A DNA stretch of 64,000 nucleotides from NCBI RefSeq assembly GCF_022968395.1, contig NZ_JALJQZ010000016.1, forward strand, positions 1-64,000, given 5' to 3'. The position numbers were made by a program, and so were the translations under genes. This document shows, piece by piece, positions 42,121 to 50,396 of the stretch. Under the pieces are notes generated by a model. It made no database searches, was not told the DNA's origin, and saw nothing but the letters and a program-made list of their open reading frames with translations. How positions within the stretch are numbered: the stretch's first letter is position 1; each line of letters begins with the position of its first letter. This DNA is from Affinirhizobium lemnae (GTDB taxonomy: Bacteria; Pseudomonadota; Alphaproteobacteria; Rhizobiales; Rhizobiaceae).

Positions 42121-44025
42121 TTATCTTTTCAATATGCCTCTTAACATCGCACTGAGCGTGCGCCCTTCCGGGCCGTTTCCGTGTCTGTCGACGACTCCGT
42201 GAGCGACGAGTCTAGCCTCTATAGAAAGCTGCCGCTCAAGATTGGGCGCATCGCGTTCCATAAATCGAGACTTGGTAAACAGCACGCGGTCCGAAAAATC
42301 CTTGCTTTGACTTGAGAACCGAGCCAGATCGACCATAACTCGAGAGGAAATCTTCGGTAAAGGAGACTCCATGTTGCTGCAAACGTAGCCCTTCAGCTTT
42401 CCACGAGAGGGACCGATTTCCACGATGTCACAGGTGCTGAAACCAGGGGACACAAACTCCGCGCAGCCAAGCATCAACCTGATCCCTATCGGAAGGCGCT
42501 GCTCGCTCGCCATCCCAAAGGACAGGGTGTCTTGATTGGTCGTCGCTACACCGCTTGTAACGGCCGAGCGAAAGATCTCGGTCAACGCGTCGAACGCTTG
42601 AAGTGCTTGCAGTTGCTCGCGTGCTTCTTCGAGAAGGTGCTCATGGCTACCGAAGAAATACCTAACACTCCGACGGATCGAGGGTGGCAATGACGTGTAT
42701 TTTGGCGATCCTGGAAAAAGCGACAGGGCAGCCATAACAACCAAGTCCTCGCGCCTTTTCCGGGCTGCATCTTCCAGTTCGGCGCTATCAAAACCCACAA
42801 CACAGGAACGAATAGCCGCCGTTGGAGAAAGCGATGCGAGAGCGATGAGAGAAGAAGTATCGGGATCGACTTCAAGGGGAGTAGGAACTCGTCCAAGGCT
42901 AAGCGTGAGGTCCCACAGGGCGGAGGTGACGGCCGGGGGCACCTCCCGCGTGGCTTTAGAAGTGCGAACGGGGCGAGCAAGATGCATTGAGCTCAGCGAG
43001 GCTGAAGAAATTCGTGAATACCTGGCGAACCTGATCTCCTGTTCAAGTTCCCCATCTTTGAAGCACGCAACCGACCCATTTCCCAAAGTGAGTGCCTGCT
43101 CGCCGACGACCTCCGATACCCAAGAAATAAGCTCGGCCTGGGTGTAGTATTTCTGGAAGGTCGCTATGGATGTCAGATATCCGTCGCCGTGGCTTGTATG
43201 TCCCTCGACGTTTGCCTGGTTCCCGAGCATTGCCGACACGCAGAGCCCTCTCCTACAATATGACCAGGCAGACCTAAGGGTGTCAGCCCTCTCGCGTGGA
43301 TCTTCGATGACGTTGACCACAAAACCGAGGTTCACGATGTCGGCCTCTCTTTTTATCCCATTGGGATTGTGCGCGGGATCCCAGCCGAACGCTTCATAGC
43401 CGCTCTTCGTTAGGATCGCGACGTCGCTGCCGAGACCGCAGCCGTAGTCGAACATACTATATTCAGGCCGAAGCATGCCATGCTTCAACATAAGGGCCAC
43501 AGGAGCGGACAAGTCGTACCGGGTAATTGCAGTCTTATGACGTTCGACGGTGGCAAACGAAGCGTGACGAAGACGAGGGCCGTCCACGACCAGTCCCGCG
43601 TCCGACACGAGTCTGAACCAAGCCTCGCGGGTACCGATCCGTTTGGGGTCAGCGAAGAGACCGTGACGTTCCGCAAGAGCAGTGATTGAGCTGAAAGCGG
43701 GTCGCCGGGCGTCATCCTCAGCAAGAAGCAATTCCTTCCGGTGCAGGATCGGAGGGTTCTCGCGACCCGAGTAGTCCGTGTCCGTGAAAGCGAGCTCAGG
43801 GAGCTTGAAAGTCCTCGCCCGCAATAGAGCCGGGAAGGCGTGTCCATCGAAATCCTGGTACTGCAGCAGCGAAACCTTGCCTGTTTCGACCTTAACGACA
43901 TTCCAGGCGAAGGAGGACCCGATACACATGGCCGAGGCGACAATGCGCAGCGTGTCGATGGGGAGGGCTTCGATCGCATCCCGATGGAGGTATAGTGATC
44001 GACCGACCGTTTTCCCAGAAGCCAT
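42121..44025 (-). CDS. DNA-phosphorothioation-associated putative methyltransferase
   Basis: This 634-aa protein matches the Dnd-related methyltransferase family (TIGR04096 by my recollection): VGRSLYLHRDAIEALP at the N-terminus and a SAM-binding core YSMFDYGCGLGSDVAILTKS (about 189-208) with FGWDPAHNP and DIVNLGFVVNVIEDP. The ~270 C-terminal residues are a family-specific region of unknown role. It is the last gene of the Dnd-like operon, 109 bp after the DUF4435 gene. The substrate (DNA, RNA or protein) is unknown. Confidence 0.72.
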   Translation of the reverse strand: MASGKTVGRSLYLHRDAIEALPIDTLRIVASAMCIGSSFAWNVVKVETGKVSLLQYQDFDGHAFPALLRARTFKLPELAFTDTDYSGRENPPILHRKELLLAEDDARRPAFSSITALAERHGLFADPKRIGTREAWFRLVSDAGLVVDGPRLRHASFATVERHKTAITRYDLSAPVALMLKHGMLRPEYSMFDYGCGLGSDVAILTKSGYEAFGWDPAHNPNGIKREADIVNLGFVVNVIEDPRERADTLRSAWSYCRRGLCVSAMLGNQANVEGHTSHGDGYLTSIATFQKYYTQAELISWVSEVVGEQALTLGNGSVACFKDGELEQEIRFARYSRISSASLSSMHLARPVRTSKATREVPPAVTSALWDLTLSLGRVPTPLEVDPDTSSLIALASLSPTAAIRSCVVGFDSAELEDAARKRREDLVVMAALSLFPGSPKYTSLPPSIRRSVRYFFGSHEHLLEEAREQLQALQAFDALTEIFRSAVTSGVATTNQDTLSFGMASEQRLPIGIRLMLGCAEFVSPGFSTCDIVEIGPSRGKLKGYVCSNMESPLPKISSRVMVDLARFSSQSKDFSDRVLFTKSRFMERDAPNLERQLSIEARLVAHGVVDRHGNGPEGRTLSAMLRGILKR

Positions 44026-44134
44026 CGTCCAAGCATTCTCTCTCAGCAGGCGCGCCGTAGAAATCGCAGCCGGAAATCAACCTTTCCCGAACCGTCCGCT
44101 CCTGCCTCCGGATTTTTCAGCCAGATCCTAGCAC

Positions 44135-45019
44135 CTACAATCCGGTTCTCGAGAAGACATTCTCTCTGAATTCGGTCGCGTAGGGAAGTTTTGCCAACTC
44201 GTCGGCGAGATGACCTTCCCAATATTTGTTGACCCCGTACACGTTCTGGATCTTCGCAAGAGCGCTCTTTCCGTCGGATAGCCGTTTCCGCTCCGCCGAT
44301 TTCAGCGCTTCTTCCATTGTGTCGAAACGGGTCTTTATAAGCCGAAGTAGCGATTTGAACTCTGTGCGAAAGACGTCCCAAGGGCAGCCAGCCGCGGCAA
44401 CCTTTTCCTTGAGCAGCCTGAGAAACCCAGTCCGAGAACGGTCAGTGAAGAACATTCCACTGTCCAGAATGCCGGAGATCGCCTGCGCCGAGTGGAGACG
44501 AGCGCTCGTGTACTTGCATACGGCACTGGAGAAGTAACGGTCAACGATCCCGTTGATCAACGCGCGAACGTCGTCAGCCGACCTAGTGTTCATACCAGCG
44601 AGGGTCCTGTCTTTGACGACGTAGTGACAGACGTCCGTGTGCCTCAACAGAATGTTCTCCGCCTCGTGTTCCGCCAGGAAAAGAACACCATCGAGCTCCG
44701 GATCATCCACCACGAATGTCGGTTCAACGCATTCGAGCATCTTCTCAAAGCCGAGATGCGACGATGCGGCCGCTTCGCCATCAATCAGCCCAAAGACCTT
44801 CCTGTTGGTGACGCGCTCGCGTTTCACCCGCGCAATTGCGGGTCCGCAGCCTGTTCCGCCTTCCGGGGGGATCTTGAATTCGATCCGCTCGGCGTGTCCC
44901 GGCCCCACCAGCACACCGAAGAGATTGGCGTCACTTTCGGCTTCCACGTAAACCACGACCTTGCCGATGTAGATGTTATCCAGCTCGGCTGGATCCGAAA
45001 TCTGAGACAGGTTTGCCAT
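44135..45019 (-). CDS. DUF4435 (TOPRIM-like) protein, AriB-like
   Basis: This 294-aa protein has KVVVYVEAESDANLFGVLVG near the N-terminus, then VFGLIDGEAAAS and LAEHEAENILLRH, matching the acidic motifs of DUF4435/TOPRIM-like proteins. Such proteins partner with AAA ATPases in defence; AriB of the PARIS system is the best known. It overlaps the AAA gene by one base (TGATG type), which indicates coupled translation. The proposed nuclease or effector role is inference. Confidence 0.65.
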   Translation of the reverse strand: MANLSQISDPAELDNIYIGKVVVYVEAESDANLFGVLVGPGHAERIEFKIPPEGGTGCGPAIARVKRERVTNRKVFGLIDGEAAASSHLGFEKMLECVEPTFVVDDPELDGVLFLAEHEAENILLRHTDVCHYVVKDRTLAGMNTRSADDVRALINGIVDRYFSSAVCKYTSARLHSAQAISGILDSGMFFTDRSRTGFLRLLKEKVAAAGCPWDVFRTEFKSLLRLIKTRFDTMEEALKSAERKRLSDGKSALAKIQNVYGVNKYWEGHLADELAKLPYATEFRENVFSRTGL

Positions 45020-46185
45020 TACTGGATGTCGCTCTCTATCAGGTGTCCGCCCTTAACCAGGCCCTCTTCCTTCACGTTGTGCTGGAAAACGTGCATCAGC
45101 TCACGGTTGTGTGTCGTGAATATTAGGGTGAGGGCGGTGTATTTCCGGAGAAGCTCTTTCATCGCCTCGAACAGCCGGTTCATCCACCTTGTATGGAGAT
45201 GAATCTCGATCTCATCGACGAGGATGATCGTGTTAGAGGTCATATGCGTCAGTGTCCGCCCGAGAATCTGGAGCATTGCTCGCTCGCCGTGGCTGAGAGC
45301 GGCTAGCGAATGTGCCCCATAGCGGGTTTTCACGTAAGTTCTCAGCTCCTCGCGCTGAGGTTGAGTTATTGACTTTGACGGGTCATCCTTGAAAATGAGT
45401 GCGTTCAAAAATGACAAAAGATCGTCCACGCGACGGTCCCCCGCACCGTCGGAGCGCCTGTCGGCGAGCCATTCAAGCCACACTAGGACGTTGTCGATGG
45501 AGGTACCCCACTCTGGGCCATCGGAGCTGAAGATCTGAGCTGGCTGGTAGCCCCAGATATCTGGCCTCGTCACGGCGAAGTGTTCCACAGGCGCGACCAC
45601 GCGTCGGTCTGCCGGGAAATAAAGGATAGCGGGAAGGTTTTGAGACAAGCCAAAAAGCTCGCTCGGCGGTTGGCCCAGGGAGCGATGCACCACATCATAA
45701 AAGAGAGCACCTAATTCGTTCGTCTGCGAGCTTACGCTCAAGCCTTGGGGCGTCATTGATAAACCGAGACCAGCCCAGTTACGGGTCTGGGCCACAGAAT
45801 CAAGTTCTTCCTGCGTCCAGCTCCGCACGGGTCCGGGAGAGCCCGTCCACAGCGACAACAAAACGTCCTGCGAAACGCCGTCGATCGTCCAGGTAGCCCG
45901 GATATCAACCTGCGCCTGACCCGCAGCTGCGAATTGTGCGAATCTGCCGCATGGCTTCTCGTCTAGGAGGCCGAAAAGGCCGAATATCGCCTCGAGAACC
46001 GTGGTTTTACCGTAAGCGTTCTTTGCCAGCACCATAAAGATGTTTGCGGGACCTGCGACATAGGGGTCCGACGACCCCGGCTCGATCCCAAAAAAATCAA
46101 ACTCCCGCTTACCGTTGCGGAATGGCCCAAGCTCGTCAACTGTCAGGCGGATCAGCTTCCAGTCCGATATCGTTAAGTTCTGCAT
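45019..46185 (-). CDS. AAA (OLD/AriA-like) ATPase
   Basis: This 388-aa ABC-type ATPase of the AAA15/AAA21 group has a Walker A MVLAKNAYGKTTVLEAIFGL (AKNAYGKT in place of GxxxxGKT, about 54-61), an LSHGERAML signature and Walker B TIILVDEIEIHLH followed by FTTHNREL. It is shorter than AriA of PARIS (about 450-500 aa) but has the same order: ATPase first, DUF4435 second. It follows the DndE-FtsK gene by 2 bp. Likely partner: the DUF4435 protein. Confidence 0.72.
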   Translation of the reverse strand: MQNLTISDWKLIRLTVDELGPFRNGKREFDFFGIEPGSSDPYVAGPANIFMVLAKNAYGKTTVLEAIFGLFGLLDEKPCGRFAQFAAAGQAQVDIRATWTIDGVSQDVLLSLWTGSPGPVRSWTQEELDSVAQTRNWAGLGLSMTPQGLSVSSQTNELGALFYDVVHRSLGQPPSELFGLSQNLPAILYFPADRRVVAPVEHFAVTRPDIWGYQPAQIFSSDGPEWGTSIDNVLVWLEWLADRRSDGAGDRRVDDLLSFLNALIFKDDPSKSITQPQREELRTYVKTRYGAHSLAALSHGERAMLQILGRTLTHMTSNTIILVDEIEIHLHTRWMNRLFEAMKELLRKYTALTLIFTTHNRELMHVFQHNVKEEGLVKGGHLIESDIQ

Positions 46186-46187
46186 GT

Positions 46188-47675
46188 TTATCTCAATGTT
46201 TCACTGATGTCGGAAGGAAGAACCCGGCTTCCGTGACCTCTCACCACTTGTTGTCCCGTGAATTTCACAAGCATGTCGCCCTTGCCGAGAAGCTGTTCGG
46301 CACCGCCTTCATCTAAAATGATCCTCGATTCAGCGTTTTTCTGTACCGTGAGAGCGATACGGCTCGGTATGTTCGATCGAAGCAGGCCAGGAAAAGTGGC
46401 GGCCTCGGGCCTCTGTGTTGCTAATACGAGATGGATTCCCGATGAACGGGACTTCTGAGCCAGCTTGATAAGGGGAATCTCGATCTCGCGACGGTTCAAG
46501 AACAGGTCCCCGAGTTCATCGACCACTGCGACGATCCTCTTAAGGCGCGCGCCTTTATCAAGGGCCTCGGAGATGTCACGGGCACCAAGTTCTTTGAAAA
46601 CCGTCTGCCGACGCTCCATCTCTTCAACCAGTTCATTGAGTGCCCTGTAGGCGTCGTCGGGCGTTACCACAGGCTCGTTACCGATCAAGTTGGGCAAGCC
46701 GCGGTAGCCCGCGAATTCTACTGCCTTTGGGTCGATAAGAAGCAGCTCTGGAGCCGACGCCTTGTTGTGATTCAGCGAAAGCAGGATGGAATGAAGGCAC
46801 ATGCTTTTGCCGCTGCCTGTCGTGCCACCAATGAAAAGATGTGGCGCTTCGGCAAGATCAATCAGCAGGGGCTCACCGAGCACGCTGGTACCGAGGCAAA
46901 TCGGCAGCGACATCTTGGACGCTGCGGGGCTGTTCAAAGCGGAGACGATGTCCGTCCAGTTTACGGTTTTCCAGGTGGTCGAAGGGCGGGGCACGTCGAG
47001 CACAACCGTCCGCTCGCTGGTGCCGACGGCGATGTCGATCTTCCTGTCCCCGAGGCCAAGGGCAAAGCCGATCTTATCTTGCCCGCGGCGAAGTCGATCT
47101 AAATCATCCAGGAGGGGTAGCTCGTAGCTGAAGCGCGTAAGGCGTGGCCCGGCGGACGTTGACTGCAGTTTGGCATCCACGCCGATCTGGCCGAGAGCCC
47201 GTGTCACACGTTCGCCGAGGTCGTCGCTCGTCTCTCCGCTGTCGGCCTCTTTTACTCGATCGACCAGGACTTCGTCGAGGATGTAGCGGTTCAAATCTGA
47301 CTGGTCGTGCCACTCTTCATTGAGAACGGCAAGGCCGCGTCTGACGTGACGCTGGAGTGCCGCGTGGTAGCGGTCCTCATCCTCGAATAGGTCGACACCT
47401 TCGTAGATCGATAGCATCGCACAGTACAGGTCCGTGAAGTCTTCAAATTCGTTAGCCCTACCTTCGCCGATAAGCTGCTGGGGATGCAATTCGACACCAC
47501 CGCGCTGCGCCGGAAGAGTTGGGTAAAGCTCGATCGAAGGAGCCTCGATCATTTGAAGCGAACGGGCTAATGCCAAACGCGCTATAGTCCACTGATCGAG
47601 TTTTTGTCGCCAACCCTGAGAGACGCGTTCGATTATGGCGCGCTCATCTTTCGTTAGGTGGATACGGGAAACCAT
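46188..47675 (-). CDS. DndE-like domain fused to an FtsK-type DNA translocase
   Basis: Residues 1 to about 125 follow DndE (RIHLTKDERAIIERVSQ, then WTIARLALARSLQ, and a later FTDLYCAML). Residues 155-240 look like the FtsK alpha/beta region (GPRLTRFSYELPLLDDLDRL, VVLDVPRP). The motor follows: Walker A GGTTGSGKSMCLHSILLSL (283-301), LLLIDPKAVEFAGYRGLPNL, Walker B VAVVDELGDLF, and RSNIPSRIALTVQKNAESRI plus GAEQLLGKGDML, as in FtsK. The FtsK gamma (KOPS-binding) domain is absent. DndE normally is a separate ~110-aa protein that binds nicked DNA. The fusion suggests translocation along modified or unmodified DNA. Confidence 0.72.
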   Translation of the reverse strand: MVSRIHLTKDERAIIERVSQGWRQKLDQWTIARLALARSLQMIEAPSIELYPTLPAQRGGVELHPQQLIGEGRANEFEDFTDLYCAMLSIYEGVDLFEDEDRYHAALQRHVRRGLAVLNEEWHDQSDLNRYILDEVLVDRVKEADSGETSDDLGERVTRALGQIGVDAKLQSTSAGPRLTRFSYELPLLDDLDRLRRGQDKIGFALGLGDRKIDIAVGTSERTVVLDVPRPSTTWKTVNWTDIVSALNSPAASKMSLPICLGTSVLGEPLLIDLAEAPHLFIGGTTGSGKSMCLHSILLSLNHNKASAPELLLIDPKAVEFAGYRGLPNLIGNEPVVTPDDAYRALNELVEEMERRQTVFKELGARDISEALDKGARLKRIVAVVDELGDLFLNRREIEIPLIKLAQKSRSSGIHLVLATQRPEAATFPGLLRSNIPSRIALTVQKNAESRIILDEGGAEQLLGKGDMLVKFTGQQVVRGHGSRVLPSDISETLR

Positions 47676-49711
47676 CAGGTGAGCTCCACGAGGGCCTGGC
47701 CCCTTTTCACTTCTGCTGCGTCACCCGTGTTGTTTTCGATCAGATAGTGCTCGGCTACTCGCGGCTCTAGAAGAGCACGCTTCCTGCCATCGATTTCGGC
47801 GTTGGTGGGAAGAATGATGACCTGCTTGGCCAGTGCAGGATAGTACGCCTTGAGTAGATGGTCTTGGTTCTCGCGGTCGATACGGCCGAGCGGGGTGTCG
47901 ATTATTACGGGTATGTCACGATTGGCAGTGTCTTTCATTGCCCATAGGAGTGCCGTCGCCGCCAGCTGCTTCATACCACTCGACAGGCTCGTGCGGCCAA
48001 TCGCTCTTCCGTTCTCTTCATAGAAGGTCAGAACATATGTGTCATCGATCCCGATCCGCCTAATCAAAGGATGAGAGATAATTCGGCGGAACCGGTCATT
48101 AAGCAACTCTTCAAGCTCAGTGCGTGTGGCATCTTTCAGCCTCAACGCAATCTCATTCAGCGCCCTTGAAACGGCGGACGCAAACTTGCTCTCCTCCATT
48201 TCCGTGCTGGCTTGGTTCTGGCTTGCCTGAAGATGGATGATCGTCTCCGCGATTTGGACACGTTGTACCTTGAAATCAGCGAGCTTGGTTGTTGAAACGC
48301 CTTTCTGCTGGTTCAGGCGCGCTTCCTTGACCCGCAGTTCCTCGATCTTGTTTATCACGTCGCGGTATTCTTCGAGATTGCCTTGGGCGCCAACTTCAAG
48401 TTTGAGCAGCGCCTCGGTAACTTCGGCCAGTTCCGTCTTCGTTTGGGTCGCCTGCTGAAGTAGGCGAACATATGCCTCTTGCCGTTCGCCGCCTGCGGAG
48501 CTCCAATGCTCGACTATTCGCCGCATTTTTTCTATTCGAAAAACATCCGCGGCGGCGAATGATCCGGGGGCAGAGCTGGAGAGGTTGAGTGCACCGTTCA
48601 GCTTTCCGGAAAGATAGCGAGCAATGCCGGCGACATCCTCATGAGAAATATCGGGCGCGGCTTCGGCGACCCAGCCAGGGAGCTGCGTGTCTATCTGTCT
48701 CACGAAATTTGCTTCGGCAGATCCACCAGCGGCGATGCGGGCTTCGACCTCGTCGCGCACACGCTTGAGTAGCCGAAGATTAGCCACGACCGGGATATCG
48801 AGTGGCAGCTTCGTGGATATCTCGGCTACGCAATCCTCAAGCTGTTTATTCAGCTTTTTCAACTGCGTTTCGAGCGCTTCGCGCTGGAGTTCAGACGCGC
48901 CTGAACTAAGATTCGCCCTGCGGATCTCCAGCCTGCGCAAATCAAGGCCATCGGATGTAAGGGTATCGTCAATAGCGACAAGCTGCTCCTCCAGCTCAAA
49001 GATCGATGTCTCGATACTCCGCTGCGTGGCCAGGGCGTCATCTACCTTACGTCGAAGGTCGGCATGCATCCCTCGAAGACGCCGTTCGTCCGCGACCTTC
49101 CGGACTTCCTCCGCGAGTTCTTCAACGAATGTAAGCTGCAGAAGCAAGTTGATGTCTTTTTGGAAGCTCCCAGACGACTCCGCGATGCTCTTGATGTCCT
49201 CACCGTCAAAAAAGAAAAACTTGACCAGATCGCGGGGTAGCGTTTCGTCGAGAAAGTCCTCTGCCGGGTCGCCGGCCATTCTATTACCATCGAAGTCGAC
49301 GTAAACCCCGGATGTCGTGCTGTCTCCCTCGGTTTGCCACCAGCGTTGTGCGGTAAATTCCCTCTCATCTTGATCGGTCCAACTGATCTCGACGAATGAC
49401 TCGACAGTCTCTTTGAGAACCGCAGCCTTACGCCTTGCGCTGCGGTTGATCAGGCCAGACCAACGCGCACCATCGCCAAGCAGGTACTGCTTTTCGTTAA
49501 GCACGGAGGGCGGGAAGCCAACCATCCGAAATTGCTTTTGTGCAATGCCTGTGAACAGAAGTTTCACGGCATTCAGAAAGCTAGTTTTACCCATACCGTT
49601 GCGACCCCAGATCAACACGACGTTGCGCGATTGACTGGTAACGGAAAAGTCGAAATTTATGGTGCCGTCGTAGGCGAAGATATTCTGTAGCCGGACTCGA
49701 GTGAATTTCAT
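47675..49711 (-). CDS. DndD-type SMC-like ATPase (second copy)
   Basis: This 678-aa ATPase has an N-terminal half with Walker A VVLIWGRNGMGKTSFLNAVK (about 31-50), a long coiled-coil middle (about 200-520) and a C-terminal half with SSGMKQLAATALLWA (signature) and Walker B IPVIIDTPLGRIDRENQDHL. The DTPLGR motif and the size are DndD-like. It overlaps the 67-aa gene by 4 bp and the DndE-FtsK gene by one base. A second, divergent DndD-type ATPase is encoded upstream (50393-52594), so the two may have split roles or form a heterodimer. Confidence 0.75.
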   Translation of the reverse strand: MKFTRVRLQNIFAYDGTINFDFSVTSQSRNVVLIWGRNGMGKTSFLNAVKLLFTGIAQKQFRMVGFPPSVLNEKQYLLGDGARWSGLINRSARRKAAVLKETVESFVEISWTDQDEREFTAQRWWQTEGDSTTSGVYVDFDGNRMAGDPAEDFLDETLPRDLVKFFFFDGEDIKSIAESSGSFQKDINLLLQLTFVEELAEEVRKVADERRLRGMHADLRRKVDDALATQRSIETSIFELEEQLVAIDDTLTSDGLDLRRLEIRRANLSSGASELQREALETQLKKLNKQLEDCVAEISTKLPLDIPVVANLRLLKRVRDEVEARIAAGGSAEANFVRQIDTQLPGWVAEAAPDISHEDVAGIARYLSGKLNGALNLSSSAPGSFAAADVFRIEKMRRIVEHWSSAGGERQEAYVRLLQQATQTKTELAEVTEALLKLEVGAQGNLEEYRDVINKIEELRVKEARLNQQKGVSTTKLADFKVQRVQIAETIIHLQASQNQASTEMEESKFASAVSRALNEIALRLKDATRTELEELLNDRFRRIISHPLIRRIGIDDTYVLTFYEENGRAIGRTSLSSGMKQLAATALLWAMKDTANRDIPVIIDTPLGRIDRENQDHLLKAYYPALAKQVIILPTNAEIDGRKRALLEPRVAEHYLIENNTGDAAEVKRGQALVELT

Positions 49712-49911
49712 TTACTCTCAACCCGCCGCTTTTCGAACTCGTCTTCGAAAATCCCCGCTATGTCGCGGCGTAGGTTCGGGCGCGCACCCCAAGCAAGAAG
49801 ATCACGGTGCCTCGTCTCAAGATCCAGCAAGCGGAATATCAACTCCGCGTCTAGACCCGAGCGGTCACAAACTTCTCTTACAATTGATGACCTGAGTTCT
49901 TGATTCCGCAT
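49708..49911 (-). CDS. Small Dnd-operon protein
   Basis: This 67-aa helical protein (SSIVREVCDRSGLDAELIFR, LLDLETRHRDLL, RRDIAGIFEDEF) is strongly charged. Tiny proteins annotated as DNA-modification-system-associated occur in similar clusters, and this one resembles them in size and style. It begins after a 59-bp gap and overlaps the second DndD-type gene by 4 bp. Likely a subunit or adaptor of the ATPase; no motif shows this directly. Confidence 0.55.
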   Translation of the reverse strand: MRNQELRSSIVREVCDRSGLDAELIFRLLDLETRHRDLLAWGARPNLRRDIAGIFEDEFEKRRVESK

Positions 49912-49970
49912 CGTCCACCATGATGCAACTTATAATCGACGTCTTTCAAAAAGTGTATAACTTTATCGGG

Positions 49971-50396
49971 TTACGGATGTGTTGCGAGCAGATTTTCTAC
50001 CACGCTCACGATCCCGTCCTCGATTTTATTCAGCTTCAGCTCGAGCATGTTCAGCCCTCGCGCCCAGTGCTGGGCAACTAAATCTTGAAACTCGCGGCGC
50101 GAAAGATCGTCCGCGCCCGAATGCTCTACGATTATAGCGATCCATGCGGCGAGGTCGCTTTCGTCCTGGCCGAACAACGTGTCGCCCTTGATGGGCTTGC
50201 CATAAGCCTCGATATGGGTCGAGGGGGGCGTTGGATCAGAAAGCGAAACCGATATCGCCAGCCGCGCTGGTTGATAGCGGAACGTGAAACCCCACTCCCG
50301 CTGAAAACGGCTGTTCTCATGATCAGCTGGGAGGGATGTGCGGAAATCGGCTCGCGCTATGTCGCCGAGCTGTAGTGGATATCGGACCGTGCTCAT
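49971..50396 (-). CDS. Orphan 141-aa protein of the Dnd-like operon
   Basis: No family recognised. The N-terminal half is beta-rich (WGFTFRYQPARLAISVSLSD), the C-terminal half helical (SDLAAWIAIIVEHSGADDLS, FQDLVAQHWARGLNMLELKL). It starts inside the end of the first DndD-type gene (4-bp overlap), so it is translated with it. It is not DndE, which here is fused to FtsK. It may be a dedicated partner of the 733-aa ATPase. Confidence 0.55.
   Translation of the reverse strand: MSTVRYPLQLGDIARADFRTSLPADHENSRFQREWGFTFRYQPARLAISVSLSDPTPPSTHIEAYGKPIKGDTLFGQDESDLAAWIAIIVEHSGADDLSRREFQDLVAQHWARGLNMLELKLNKIEDGIVSVVENLLATHP

Noticed and set aside
49971..50396. Reading the 141-aa protein as DndE
   Set aside because: Its sequence lacks the DndE pattern, which is instead found at the N-terminus of the FtsK-type protein.
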